DNA of 64,000 nt from Psococerastis gibbosa (Eukaryota; Arthropoda; Insecta; Psocodea; Psocidae): positions 868,001 to 932,000 of the forward strand of contig CAXART010000009.1 in NCBI GenBank assembly GCA_963971405.1, given 5' to 3'. Below, piece by piece: positions 24,270 to 38,400 of this stretch. Each line of letters begins with the position of its first letter. Positions within the stretch are counted from its first letter, which is position 1. Both the position numbers and the translations under genes were made by a program. Under the pieces are notes generated by a model that was not told the origin of the DNA, made no database searches, and worked only from the letters and a program-made list of their open reading frames with translations.

Positions 24270-26768
24270 ATGAACACGCAGGAGCAATTGCTCAATGTCA
24301 CGTACAATACAATGAGCCTAAATAAGCAAAATTAAGACACCTATATCTTTTTAAGACCTTTAAAAAAAATAAAATAAGTAAATAGCTATTTTTCTTATTC
24401 TTGTCGAATGAATTTTTTTTAGCTACATTTACACCGATGAACACGCAGGAACAATTGCTCAATGTTAAGTACAATACAATGAGCCAAAATAAGCAAAATT
24501 AAGACACCTATATCTTTTTAAAACCTTTAAAAAAAATAAAATAAGTAATTAGCTATTTTTCTTATTCTTGTCGAATGAATTTTTTTTAGCTACATTTACA
24601 CCGATGAACACGCACGAGCAATTGCTCAATGTCAAGTACAATACAATGAGCCTAAATAAGCAAAATTAAGACACCTATATCTTTTTAAGACCTTTAAAAA
24701 AAATAAAATAAGTAAATAGCTATTTTTCTTATTCTTGTCGAATGAATTTTTTTTAGCTACATTTACACCGATGAACACGCAGGAGCAATTGTTCAATGTT
24801 AAGTACAATACAATGAGCCAAAATAAGCAAAATTAAGACACCCTTATCATATCAAGACCTTTAAAAAAAATAAAAAAAGTAAATAGCTATTTTTTTTATT
24901 CTTGTCGAATGAATTTTTTTTAGCAACATTTAAACCGATGTACACGCAGGAGCAATTGTTTAATATCAAGTACGATACAATGAGCCAAAATAAGCAAAAC
25001 TAAGACACCTACATCTTTTAGAAACCTTTAAAAAAATAAAATAAGTAAATAGCTATTTTTCTTATTCTTGTCGAATGAATTTTTTTTAGCTACATTTACA
25101 ACGATGAACACGCAGAAGCAATTGCTCAATGTTAAGTACAATACAATGAGCCAAAATAAGCCAAATTAAGACACTTATGTCATATCAAGACCTTTAAAAA
25201 AAATAAAATAAGTATTTAGCTAATTTTCTTATTCTTGTCGAATGAATTTTTTTTAGCTACATTTACACCGATGAACACGCAGGAGCAATTGTTTAATATC
25301 AAGTACGATACCATGAGCCAAAATAAGCAAAATTAAGACACCTATATCTTTTTAAAACCTTTAAAAAAATAAAATAAGTAAATAGCTATTTTTCTAATTC
25401 TTGTCGAATGAATTTTTTTTAGCTACATTTACACCGATGAACACGCAGGAGCAGTTGCTCAATGTTAATTACAATACAATGAGCCAAAATAAGCCAAATT
25501 AAGACACCCGTGTCATATCAAGACCTTTAAAAAAAATAAAATAAGTATTTAGCTAATTTTCTTATTCTTGTCGAATGAATTTTTTTTAGCTACATTTACA
25601 CCGATGAACACGCAGGAACAATTGCTCAATGTTAAGTACAATACAGTGAGCCAAAATAAGCCAAATTAAGACACCCGTGTCATATCAAGACCTTTAAAAA
25701 AAATAAAATAAGTATATAGCTATTTTTCGTATTCTTGTCGAATGAATTTTTTGTAGCTACATTTACACCGATGTACACGCTGGAGCAAGTGTTTAATGTT
25801 AAGTACAATACAATGAGCCTAAATAAGCAAAATTAAGACACCTATATCTTTTAAAGACCTTTAAAAAAAATAATATAAGTAAATAGCTATTTTTCTTATT
25901 CTTGTCGAATGAATTTTTTTTAGCTACATTTACACCGATGAACACGCAGGAACAATTGCTCAATGTTACGTACAATACAATGAGCCAAATTAAGCAAAAT
26001 TAAGACACCTATATCTTTTTAAAACCTTCAAAAAAAATAAAATAAGTAAATAGCTATTTTTCTTATTCTTGTCGAATGAATTTTTTTTAGCTACATTTAC
26101 ACCGATGAACACGCAGGAGCAATTGCTCAATGTTAAGTACAATACAATGAGCCAAAATAAGCAAAATTAAGACACTCATATCATATCAAGACCTTTAAAA
26201 AAAAAAATAAGTATATAGCTATTTTTCTTATTCTTGTCGAATGAATTTTTTGTAGCTACATTTACACCGATGAACACGCTGGAGCAATTGCCTAATGTTA
26301 GATACAGTACAGTGAGCCAAAATAAGCAAAATAAAGACACCTATATCTTTTTAAAACCTTTAAAAAAATAAAATAAGTAAATAGCTATTTTTCTTATTCT
26401 TGTCGAATGAATTTTTTTTAGCTACATTTACACCGATGAACACGCAGGAGCAATTGCTCAATGTTAATTACAATACAGTGAGCCAAAATAAGCCAAATTA
26501 AGACACCCGTGTCATATCAAGACCTTTAAAAAAAATAAAATAAGTATTTAGCTAATTTTCTTATTCTTGTCGAATGAATTTTTTTTAGCAACATTTAAAC
26601 CGATGTACACGCAGGAGCAATTGTTTAATATCAAGTGCGATACAATGAGCCAAAATAAGCAAAATTAAGACACCTACATCTTTTAGAAACCTTTAAAAAA
26701 ATAAAATAAGTATATAGCTATTTTTTTTATTCTTGTCGAATGAATTTTTTTTAGCAACATTTAAACCG
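24270..26768 (+). repeat. Satellite block 9: 16-mer half less one monomer
   Basis: Order: a b c d e f g h i j k l m n o/p. The last monomer (26603-26768) begins as o (GTGCGATAC) and ends as p (TATTTTTTTTATTC, AGCAACATTTAAACC), switching in or near the A-run. One monomer was lost in phase. The j monomer has GCTGGAGCAAGTG, a variant shared with blocks 11 and 12 only. Confidence 0.9.
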
Positions 26769-29700
26769 ATGAACACGCAGGAGCAATTGCTCAATGTCAC
26801 GTACAATACAATGAGCCTAAATAAGCAAAATTAAGACACCTATATCTTTTTAAGACCTTTAAAAAAAATAAAATAAGTAAATAGCTATTTTTCTTATTCT
26901 TGTCGAATGAATTTTTTTTAGCTACATTTACACCGATGAACACGCAGGAACAATTCCTCAATGTTAAGTACAATACAATGAGCCAAAATAAGCAAAATTA
27001 AGACACCTATATCTTTTTAAAACCTTTAAAAAAAATAAAATAAGTAATTAGCTATTTTTCTTATTCTTGTCGAATGAATTTTTTTTAGCTACATTTACAC
27101 CGATGAACACGCACGAGCAATTGCTCAATGTCAAGTACAATACAATGAGCCTAAATAAGCAAAATTAAGACACCTATATCTTTTTAAGACCTTTAAAAAA
27201 AATAAAATAAGTAAATAGCTATTTTTCTTATTCTTGTCGAATGAATTTTTTTTAGCTACATTTACACCGATGAACACGCAGGAGCAATTGTTCAATGTTA
27301 AGTACAATACAATGAGCCAAAATAAGCAAAATTAAGACACCCTTATCATATCAAGACCTTTAAAAAAAATAAAAAAAGTAAATAGCTATTTTTTTTATTC
27401 TTGTCGAATGAATTTTTTTTAGCAACATTTAAACCGATGTACACGCAGGAGCAATTGTTTAATATCAAGTACGATACAATGAGCCAAAATAAGCAAAACT
27501 AAGACACCTACATCTTTTAGAAACCTTTAAAAAAATAAAATAAGTAAATAGCTATTTTTCTTATTCTTGTCGAATGAATTTTTTTTAGCTACATTTACAA
27601 CGATGAACACGCAGAAGCAATTGCTCAATGTTAAGTACAATACAATGAGCCAAAATAAGCCAAATTAAGACACTTATGTCATATCAAGACCTTTAAAAAA
27701 AATAAAATAAGTATTTAGCTATTTTTCTTATTCTTGTCGAATGAATTTTTTTTAGCTACATTTACACCGATGAACACGCACGAGCAATTGCTCAATGTCA
27801 AGTACAATACAATGAGCCTAAATAAGCAAAATTAAGACACCTATATCTTTTTAAGACCTTTAAAAAAAATAAAATAAGTAAATAGCTATTTATCTTATTC
27901 TTGTCGAATGAATTTGTTTTAGCTACATTTACACCGATGAACACGCAGGAACAATTGCTCAATGTTAAGTACAATACAATGAGCCAAAATAAGCAAAATT
28001 AAGACACCTATATCTTTTTAAAACCTTTAAAAAAAATAAAATAAGTAATTAGCTATTTTTCTTATTCCTGTCGAATGAATTTTTTTTAGCTACATTTACA
28101 CCGATGAACACGCAGGAACAATTGCTCAATGTTAAGTACAATACAATGAGGCAAAATAAGCAAAATTAAGACACCTATATCTTTTTAAAACCTTTAAAAA
28201 AATAAAATAAGTAAATAGCTATTTTTCCTATTCTTGTCGAATGAATTTTTTTTAGCTACATTTACACCGATGAACACGCAGGAGCAACTGCTCAATGTTA
28301 AGTACAATACAATGAGCCAAAATAAGCCAAATTAAGACACCCGCGTCATATCAAGACCTTTAAAAAAAATAAAATAAGTATATAGCTATTTTTCGTATTC
28401 TTGTCGAATGAATTTTTTGTAGCTACATTTACACCGATGTACACGCAGGAGCAAGTGGTCAATGTTAAGTACAATACAATGAGCCTAAATAAGCAAAATT
28501 AAGACACCTATATCTTTTTAAGACCTTTAAAAAAAATAAAATAAGTAAATAGCTATTTTTCTTATTCCTGTCGAATGAATTTTTTTTAGCTACATTTACA
28601 ACGACGAACACGCAGGAACAATAGCTCATTGTTAAGTACAATACAGTGAGCCAAAATAGGCAAAATTAAGACACCTATATCTTTTTAAAACCTTTAAAAA
28701 AAATAAAATAAGTAAATAGCTATTTTTCTTATTCTTGTCTAATGAATTTTTTTTAGCTACATTTACACCGACGAACACGCAGGAGCAATCGCTCAATGTT
28801 AATTACAATACAATGAGCCAAAATAAGCCAAATTAAGACACCCGTGTCATATCAAGACCTTTAAAAAAAATAAAATAAGTATTTAGCTAATTTTCTTATT
28901 CTTGTCGAATGAATTTTTTTTAGCAACATTTAAACCGATGAACACGCAGGAACAATTGCTCAATGTTGAGTACAATACAATGAGCCAAAATAAGCCAAAC
29001 TAAGACACCCGTGTCATATCAAGACCTTTAAAAAAAATAAAATAAGTATATAGCTATTTTTCGTATTCTTGTCGAATGAATTTTTTGTAGCTACATTTAC
29101 ACCGATGTACACGCAGGAGCAAGTGTCCAATGTTAAGTACAATACAATGAGCCTAAATAAGCAAAATTAAGACACCTATATCTTTTAAAGACCTTTAAAA
29201 AAAATAAAATAAGTAAATAGCTATTTTTCTTATTCTTGTCGAATGAATTTTTTGTAGCTACATTTACACCGATGAACACGCTGGAGCAATTGCCTAATGT
29301 TAGATACAGTACAATGAGCCAAAATAAGCAAAATAAAGACACCTATATCTTTTTAAATCCTTTAAAAAAATAAAATAAGTAAATAGCTATTTTTCTTATT
29401 CTTGTCGAATGAATTTTTTTTAGCTACATTTACACCGATGAACACGCAGGAGCAATTGCTCAATGTTAATTACAATACAATGAGCCAAAATAAGCCAAAT
29501 TAAGACACCCGTGTCATATCAAGACCTTTAAAAAAAATAAAATAAGTATTTAGCTAATTTTCTTATTCTTGTCGAATGAATTTTTTTTAGCAACATTTAA
29601 ACCGATGTACACGCAGGAGCAATTGTTTAATATCAAGTGCGATACAATGAGCCAAAATAAGCAAAATTAAGACACCTACATCTTTTAGAAACCTTTAAAA

Positions 29701-30104
29701 AAATAAAATAAGTAAATAGCTATTTTTCTTATTCTTGTCGAATGAATTTTTTTTAGCTACATTTACAACGATGAACACGCAGAAGCAATTGCTCATTGTT
29801 AATTACAATACAATGAGCCAAAATAAGCCAAATTTAGACACCCGTGTCATATCAAGACCTTTAAAAAAAATAAAATAAGTATATAGCTAATTTTCTTATT
29901 CTTGTCGAATGAATTTTTTTTAGCTACATTTACACCGATGAACACGCAGGAGCAATAGCTCAATGTTAAATACAATACAGTGAGCCAAAATAAGCAAAAT
30001 TTAGACACCCAAATCATATCAAGACCTTTAAAAAAAATAATATAAGTAAATAGCTATTTTTTTTATTCTTGTCGAATGAATTTTTTTTAGCAACATTTAA
30101 ACCG
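26769..30104 (+). repeat. Satellite block 10: 20-monomer rejoined HOR
   Basis: Order: a b c d e f c' q r s t u n v w x n o y z. The f monomer near 27604 has a GTATTTAGC left side but a CTATTTTTC right side, a switch at the A-rich/TAGC region. It then leads into c' and skips g-p and the second a-b. An additional n sits between u and v near 28771. Blocks 9 and 10 together span 5835 bp, 35 monomers. Confidence 0.88.
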
Positions 30105-32770
30105 ATGAACACGCAGGAGCAATTGCTCAATGTCACGTACAATACAATGAGCCTAAATAAGCAAAATTAAGACACCTATATCTTTTTAAGACCTTTAAAA
30201 AAAATAAAATAAGTAAATAGCTATTTTTCTTATTCTTGTCGAATGAATTTTTTTTAGCTACATTTACACCGATGAACACGCAGGAACAATTGCTCAATGT
30301 TAAGTACAATACAATGAGCCAAAATAAGCAAAATTAAGACACCTATATCTTTTTAAAACCTTTAAAAAAAATAAAATAAGTAATTAGCTATTTTTCTTAT
30401 TCTTGTCGAATGAATTTTTTTTAGCTACATTTACACCGATGAACACGCACGAGCAATTGCTCAATGTCAAGTACAATACAATGAGCCTAAATAAGCAAAA
30501 TTAAGACACCTATATCTTTTTAAGACCTTTAAAAAAAATAAAATAAGTAAATAGCTATTTTTCTTATTCTTGTCGAATGAATTTTTTTTAGCTACATTTA
30601 CACCGATGAACACGCAGGAGCAATTGTTCAATGTTAAGTACAATACAATGAGCCAAAATAAGCAAAATTAAGACACCCTTATCATATCAAGACCTTTAAA
30701 AAAAATAAAAAAAGTAAATAGCTATTTTTTTTATTCTTGTCGAATGAATTTTTTTTAGCAACATTTAAACCGATGTACACGCAGGAGCAATTGTTTAATA
30801 TCAAGTACGATACAATGAGCCAAAATAAGCAAAACTAAGACACCTACATCTTTTAGAAACCTTTAAAAAAATAAAATAAGTAAATAGCTATTTTTCTTAT
30901 TCTTGTCGAATGAATTTTTTTTAGCTACATTTACAACGATGAACACGCAGAAGCAATTGCTCAATGTTAAGTACAATACAATGAGCCAAAATAAGCCAAA
31001 TTAAGACACTTATGTCATATCAAGACCTTTAAAAAAAATAAAATAAGTATTTAGCTAATTTTCTTATTCTTGTCGAATGAATTTTTTTTAGCTACATTTA
31101 CACCGATGAACACGCAGGAGCAATTGTTTAATATCAAGTACGATACCATGAGCCAAAATAAGCAAAATTAAGACACCTATATCTTTTTAAAACCTTTAAA
31201 AAAATAAAATAAGTAAATAGCTATTTTTCTAATTCTTGTCGAATGAATTTTTTTTAGCTACATTTACACCGATGAACACGCAGGAGCAGTTGCTCAATGT
31301 TAATTACAATACAATGAGCCAAAATAAGCCAAATTAAGACACCCGTGTCATATCAAGACCTTTAAAAAAAATAAAATAAGTATTTAGCTAATTTTCTTAT
31401 TCTTGTCGAATGAATTTTTTTTAGCTACATTTACACCGATGAACACGCAGGAACAATTGCTCAATGTTAAGTACAATACAGTGAGCCAAAATAAGCCAAA
31501 TTAAGACACCCGTGTCATATCAAGACCTTTAAAAAAAATAAAATAAGTATATAGCTATTTTTCGTATTCTTGTCGAATGAATTTTTTGTAGCTACATTTA
31601 CACCGATGTACACGCTGGAGCAAGTGTTTAATGTTAAGTACAATACAATGAGCCTAAATAAGCAAAATTAAGACACCTATATCTTTTAAAGACCTTTAAA
31701 AAAAATAATATAAGTAAATAGCTATTTTTCTTATTCTTGTCGAATGAATTTTTTTTAGCTACATTTACACCGATGAACACGCAGGAACAATTGCTCAATG
31801 TTACGTACAATACAATGAGCCAAATTAAGCAAAATTAAGACACCTATATCTTTTTAAAACCTTCAAAAAAAATAAAATAAGTAAATAGCTATTTTTCTTA
31901 TTCTTGTCGAATGAATTTTTTTTAGCTACATTTACACCGATGAACACGCAGGAGCAATTGCTCAATGTTAAGTACAATACAATGAGCCAAAATAAGCAAA
32001 ATTAAGACACTCATATCATATCAAGACCTTTAAAAAAAAAAATAAGTATATAGCTATTTTTCTTATTCTTGTCGAATGAATTTTTTGTAGCTACATTTAC
32101 ACCGATGAACACGCTGGAGCAATTGCCTAATGTTAGATACAGTACAGTGAGCCAAAATAAGCAAAATAAAGACACCTATATCTTTTTAAAACCTTTAAAA
32201 AAATAAAATAAGTAAATAGCTATTTTTCTTATTCTTGTCGAATGAATTTTTTTTAGCTACATTTACACCGATGAACACGCAGGAGCAATTGCTCAATGTT
32301 AATTACAATACAATGAGCCAAAATAAGCCAAATTAAGACACCCGTGTCATATCAAGACCTTTAAAAAAAATAAAATAAGTATTTAGCTAATTTTCTTATT
32401 CTTGTCGAATGAATTTTTTTTAGCAACATTTAAACCGATGTACACGCAGGAGCAATTGTTTAATATCAAGTGCGATACAATGAGCCAAAATAAGCAAAAT
32501 TAAGACACCTACATCTTTTAGAAACCTTTAAAAAAATAAAATAAGTATATAGCTAATTTTCTTATTCTTGTCGAATGAATTTTTTTTAGCTACATTTACA
32601 CCGATGAACACGCAGGAGCAATTGCTCAATATTAAGTACAATAAAATGAGCCAAAATAAGCAAAATTTAGACACCCAAATCATATCAAGACCTTTAAAAA
32701 AAATAATATAAGTAAATAGCTATTTTTTTTATTCTTGTCGAATGAATTTTTTTTAGCAACATTTAAACCG
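30105..32770 (+). repeat. 16-mer half-HOR a-p, tandem copy 1
   Basis: This is the complete a-p series in 2666 bp, with the next copy following directly. Its p monomer has ATAAAATGAG (32641) instead of ATACAATGAG. Only the second copy (35307) shares this, exactly 2666 bp away. Confidence 0.93.
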
Positions 32771-35436
32771 ATGAACACGCAGGAGCAATTGCTCAATGTC
32801 ACGTACAATACAATGAGCCTAAATAAGCAAAATTAAGACACCTATATCTTTTTAAGACCTTTAAAAAAAATAAAATAAGTAAATAGCTATTTTTCTTATT
32901 CTTGTCGAATGAATTTTTTTTAGCTACATTTACACCGATGAACACGCAGGAACAATTGCTCAATGTTAAGTACAATACAATGAGCCAAAATAAGCAAAAT
33001 TAAGACACCTATATCTTTTTAAAACCTTTAAAAAAAATAAAATAAGTAATTAGCTATTTTTCTTATTCTTGTCGAATGAATTTTTTTTAGCTACATTTAC
33101 ACCGATGAACACGCACGAGCAATTGCTCAATGTCAAGTACAATACAATGAGCCTAAATAAGCAAAATTAAGACACCTATATCTTTTTAAGACCTTTAAAA
33201 AAAATAAAATAAGTAAATAGCTATTTTTCTTATTCTTGTCGAATGAATTTTTTTTAGCTACATTTACACCGATGAACACGCAGGAGCAATTGTTCAATGT
33301 TAAGTACAATACAATGAGCCAAAATAAGCAAAATTAAGACACCCTTATCATATCAAGACCTTTAAAAAAAATAAAAGAAGTAAATAGCTATTTTTTTTAT
33401 TCTTGTCGAATGAATTTTTTTTAGCAACATTTAAACCGATGTACACGCAGGAGCAATTGTTTAATATCAAGTACGATACAATGAGCCAAAATAAGCAAAA
33501 CTAAGACACCTACATCTTTTAGAAACCTTTAAAAAAATAAAATAAGTAAATAGCTATTTTTCTTATTCTTGTCGAATGAATTTTTTTTAGCTACATTTAC
33601 AACGATGAACACGCAGAAGCAATTGGTCAATGTTAAGTACAATACAATGAGCCAAAATAAGCCAAATTAAGACACTTATGTCATATCAAGACCTTTAAAA
33701 AAAATAAAATAAGTATTTAGCTAATTTTCTTATTCTTGTCGAATGAATTTTTTTTAGCTACATTTACACCGATGAACACGCAGGAGCAATTGTTTAATAT
33801 CAAGTACGATACCATGAGCCAAAATAAGCAAAATTAAGACACCTATATCTTTTTAAAACCTTTAAAAAAATAAAATAAGTAAATAGCTATTTTTCTAATT
33901 CTTGTCGAATGAATTTTTTTTAGCTACATTTACACCGATGAACACGCAGGAGCAGTTGCTCAATGTTAATTACAATACAATGAGCCAAAATAAGCCAAAT
34001 TAAGACACCCGTGTCATATCAAGACCTTTAAAAAAAATAAAATAAGTATTTAGCTAATTTTCTTATTCTTGTCGAATGAATTTTTTTTAGCTACATTTAC
34101 ACCGATGAACACGCAGGAACAATTGCTCAATGTTAAGTACAATACAGTGAGCCAAAATAAGCCAAATTAAGACACCCGTGTCATATCAAGACCTTTAAAA
34201 AAAATAAAATAAGTATATAGCTATTTTTCGTATTCTTGTCGAATGAATTTTTTGTAGCTACATTTACACCGATGTACACGCTGGAGCAAGTGTTTAATGT
34301 TAAGTACAATACAATGAGCCTAAATAAGCAAAATTAAGACACCTATATCTTTTAAAGACCTTTAAAAAAAATAATATAAGTAAATAGCTATTTTTCTTAT
34401 TCTTGTCGAATGAATTTTTTTTAGCTACATTTACACCGATGAACACGCAGGAACAATTGCTCAATGTTACGTACAATACAATGAGCCAAATTAAGCAAAA
34501 TTAAGACACCTATATCTTTTTAAAACCTTCAAAAAAAATAAAATAAGTAAATAGCTATTTTTCTTATTCTTGTCGAATGAATTTTTTTTAGCTACATTTA
34601 CACCGATGAACACGCAGGAGCAATTGCTCAATGTTAAGTACAATACAATGAGCCAAAATAAGCAAAATTAAGACACTCATATCATATCAAGACCTTTAAA
34701 AAAAAAAATAAGTATATAGCTATTTTTCTTATTCTTGTCGAATGAATTTTTTGTAGCTACATTTACACCGATGAACACGCTGGAGCAATTGCCTAATGTT
34801 AGATACAGTACAGTGAGCCAAAATAAGCAAAATAAAGACACCTATATCTTTTTAAAACCTTTAAAAAAATAAAATAAGTAAATAGCTATTTTTCTTATTC
34901 TTGTCGAATGAATTTTTTTTAGCTACATTTACACCGATGAACACGCAGGAGCAATTGCTCAATGTTAATTACAATACAATGAGCCAAAATAAGCCAAATT
35001 AAGACACCCGTGTCATATCAAGACCTTTAAAAAAAATAAAATAAGTATTTAGCTAATTTTCTTATTCTTGTCGAATGAATTTTTTTTAGCAACATTTAAA
35101 CCGATGTACACGCAGGAGCAATTGTTTAATATCAAGTGCGATACAATGAGCCAAAATAAGCAAAATTAAGACACCTACATCTTTTAGAAACCTTTAAAAA
35201 AATAAAATAAGTATATAGCTAATTTTCTTATTCTTGTCGAATGAATTTTTTTTAGCTACATTTACACCGATGAACACGCAGGAGCAATTGCTCAATATTA
35301 AGTACAATAAAATGAGCCAAAATAAGCAAAATTTAGACACCCAAATCATATCAAGACCTTTAAAAAAAATAATATAAGTAAATAGCTATTTTTTTTATTC
35401 TTGTCGAATGAATTTTTTTTAGCAACATTTAAACCG
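32771..35436 (+). repeat. 16-mer half-HOR a-p, tandem copy 2
   Basis: This is a direct repeat of the previous 2666 bp with few differences: the d monomer has AAAAGAAGTAAAT near 33373 and f has GCAATTGGTC near 33620. Both small variants also occur at 19.6-20 kb, so conversion between distant copies, or common descent, is possible. Confidence 0.93.
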
Positions 35437-38400
35437 ATGAACACGCAGGAGCAATTGCTCAATGTCACGTACAATACAATGAGCCTAAATAAGCAAAATT
35501 AAGACACCTATATCTTTTTAAGACCTTTAAAAAAAATAAAATAAGTAAATAGCTATTTTTCTTATTCTTGTCGAATGAATTTTTTTTAGCTACATTTACA
35601 CCGATGAACACGCAGGAACAATTCCTCAATGTTAAGTACAATACAATGAGCCAAAATAAGCAAAATTAAGACACCTATATCTTTTTAAAACCTTTAAAAA
35701 AAATAAAATAAGTAATTAGCTATTTTTCTTATTCTTGTCGAATGAATTTTTTTTAGCTACATTTACACCGATGAACACGCACGAGCAATTGCTCAATGTC
35801 AAGTACAATACAATGAGCCTAAATAAGCAAAATTAAGACACCTATATCTTTTTAAGACCTTTAAAAAAAATAAAATAAGTAAATAGCTATTTATCTTATT
35901 CTTGTCGAATGAATTTGTTTTAGCTACATTTACACCGATGAACACGCAGGAACAATTGCTCAATGTTAAGTACAATACATTGAGCCAAAATAAGCAAAAT
36001 TAAGACACCTATATCTTTTTAAAACCTTTAAAAAAAATAAAATAAGTAATTAGCTATTTTTCTTATTCCTGTCGAATGAATTTTTTTTAGCTACATTTAC
36101 ACCGATGAACACGCAGGAACAATTGCTCAATGTTAAGTACAATACAATGAGGCAAAATAAGCAAAATTAAGACACCTATATCTTTTTAAAACCTTTAAAA
36201 AAAGAAAATAAGTAAATAGCTATTTTTCCTATTCTTGTCGAATGAATTTTTTTTAGCTACATTTACACCGATGAACACGCAGGAGCAACTGCTCAATGTT
36301 AAGTACAATACAATGAGCCAAAATAAGCCAAATTAAGACACCCGCGTCATATCAAGACCTTTAAAAAAAATAAAATAAGTATATAGCTATTTTTCGTATT
36401 CTTGTCGAATGAATTTTTTGTAGCTACATTTACACCGATGTACACGCAGGAGCAAGTGGTCAATGTTAAGTACAATACAATGAGCCTAAATAAGCAAAAT
36501 TAAGACACCTATATCTTTTTAAGACCTTTAAAAAAAATAAAATAAGTAAATAGCTATTTTTCTTATTCCTGTCGAATGAATTTTTTTTAGCTACATTTAC
36601 AACGACGAACACGCAGGAACAATAGCTCATTGTTAAGTACAATACAGTGAGCCAAAATAGGCAAAATTAAGACACCTATATCTTTTTAAAACCTTTAAAA
36701 AAAATAAAATAAGTAAATAGCTATTTTTCTTATTCTTGTCTAATGAATTTTTTTTAGCTACATTTACACCGATGAACACGCAGGAACAATTGCTCAATGT
36801 TGAGTACAATACAATGAGCCAAAATAAGCCAAACTAAGACACCCGTGTCATATCAAGACCTTTAAAAAAAATAAAATAAGTATATAGCTATTTTTCGTAT
36901 TCTTGTCGAATGAATTTTTTGTAGCTACATTTACACCGATGTACACGCAGGAGCAAGTGTCCAATGTTAAGTACAATACAATGAGCCTAAATAAGCAAAA
37001 TTAAGACACCTATATCTTTTAAAGACCTTTAAAAAAAATAAAATAAGTAAATAGCTATTTTTCTTATTCTTGTCGAATGAATTTTTTTTAGCTACATTTA
37101 CACCGATGAACACGCAGGAGCAATTGTTCAATGTTAAGTACAATACAATGAGCCAAAATAAGCAAAATTAAGACACTCATATCATATCAAGACCTTTAAA
37201 AAAAAAAATAAGTATATAGCTATTTTTCTTATTCTTGTCGAATGAATTTTTTGTAGCTACATTTACACCGATGAACACGCTGGAGCAATTGCCTAATGTT
37301 AGATACAGTACAATGAGCCAAAATAAGCAAAATAAAGACACCTATATCTTTTTAAAACCTTTAAAAAAATAAAATAAGTAAATAGCTATTTTTCTTATTC
37401 TTGTCGAATGAATTTTTTTTAGCTACATTTACACCGATGAACACGCAGGAGCAATTGCTCAATGTTAATTACAATACAATAAGCCAAAATAAGCCAAATT
37501 AAGACACCCGTGTCATATCAAGACCTTTAAAAAAAATAAAATAAGTATTTAGCTAATTTTCTTATTCTTGTCGAATGAATTTTTTTTAGCAACATTTAAA
37601 CCGATGTACACGCAGGAGCAATTGTTTAATATCAAGTGCGATACAATGAGCCAAAATAAGCAAAATTAAGACACCTACATCTTTTAGAAACCTTTAAAAA
37701 AATAAAATAAGTAAATAGCTATTTTTCTTATTCTTGTCGAATGAATTTTTTTTAGCTACATTTACAACGATGAACACGCAGAAGCAATTGCTCAATGTTA
37801 ATTACGATACAATGAGCCAAAATAAGCCAAATTTAGACACCCGTGTCATATCAAGACCTTTAAAAAAATAAAATAAGTATATAGCTAATTTTCTTATTCT
37901 TGTCGAATGAATTTTTTTTAGCTACATTTACACCGATGAACACGCAGGAGCAATAGCTCATTGTTAAGTACAATACAGTGAGCCAAAATAGGCAAAATTA
38001 AGACACCTATATCTTTTTAAAACCTTTAAAAAAAATAAAATAAGTAAATAGCTATTTTTCTTATTCTTGTCTAATGAATTTTTTTTAGCTACATTTACAC
38101 CGATGAACACGCAGGAACAATTGCTCAATGTTGAGTACAATACAATGAGCCAAAATAAGCCAAACTAAGACACCCGTGTCATATCAAGACCTTTAAAAAA
38201 AATAAAATAAGTATATAGCTATTTTTCGTATTCTTGTCGAATGAATTTTTTGTAGCTACATTTACACCGATGTACACGCAGGAGCAAGTGTCCAATGTTA
38301 GATACAGTACAATGAGCCAAAATAAGCAAAATTAAGACACCTATATCTTTTAAAGACCTTTAAAAAAAATAAAATAAGTAAATAGCTATTTTTCTTATTC

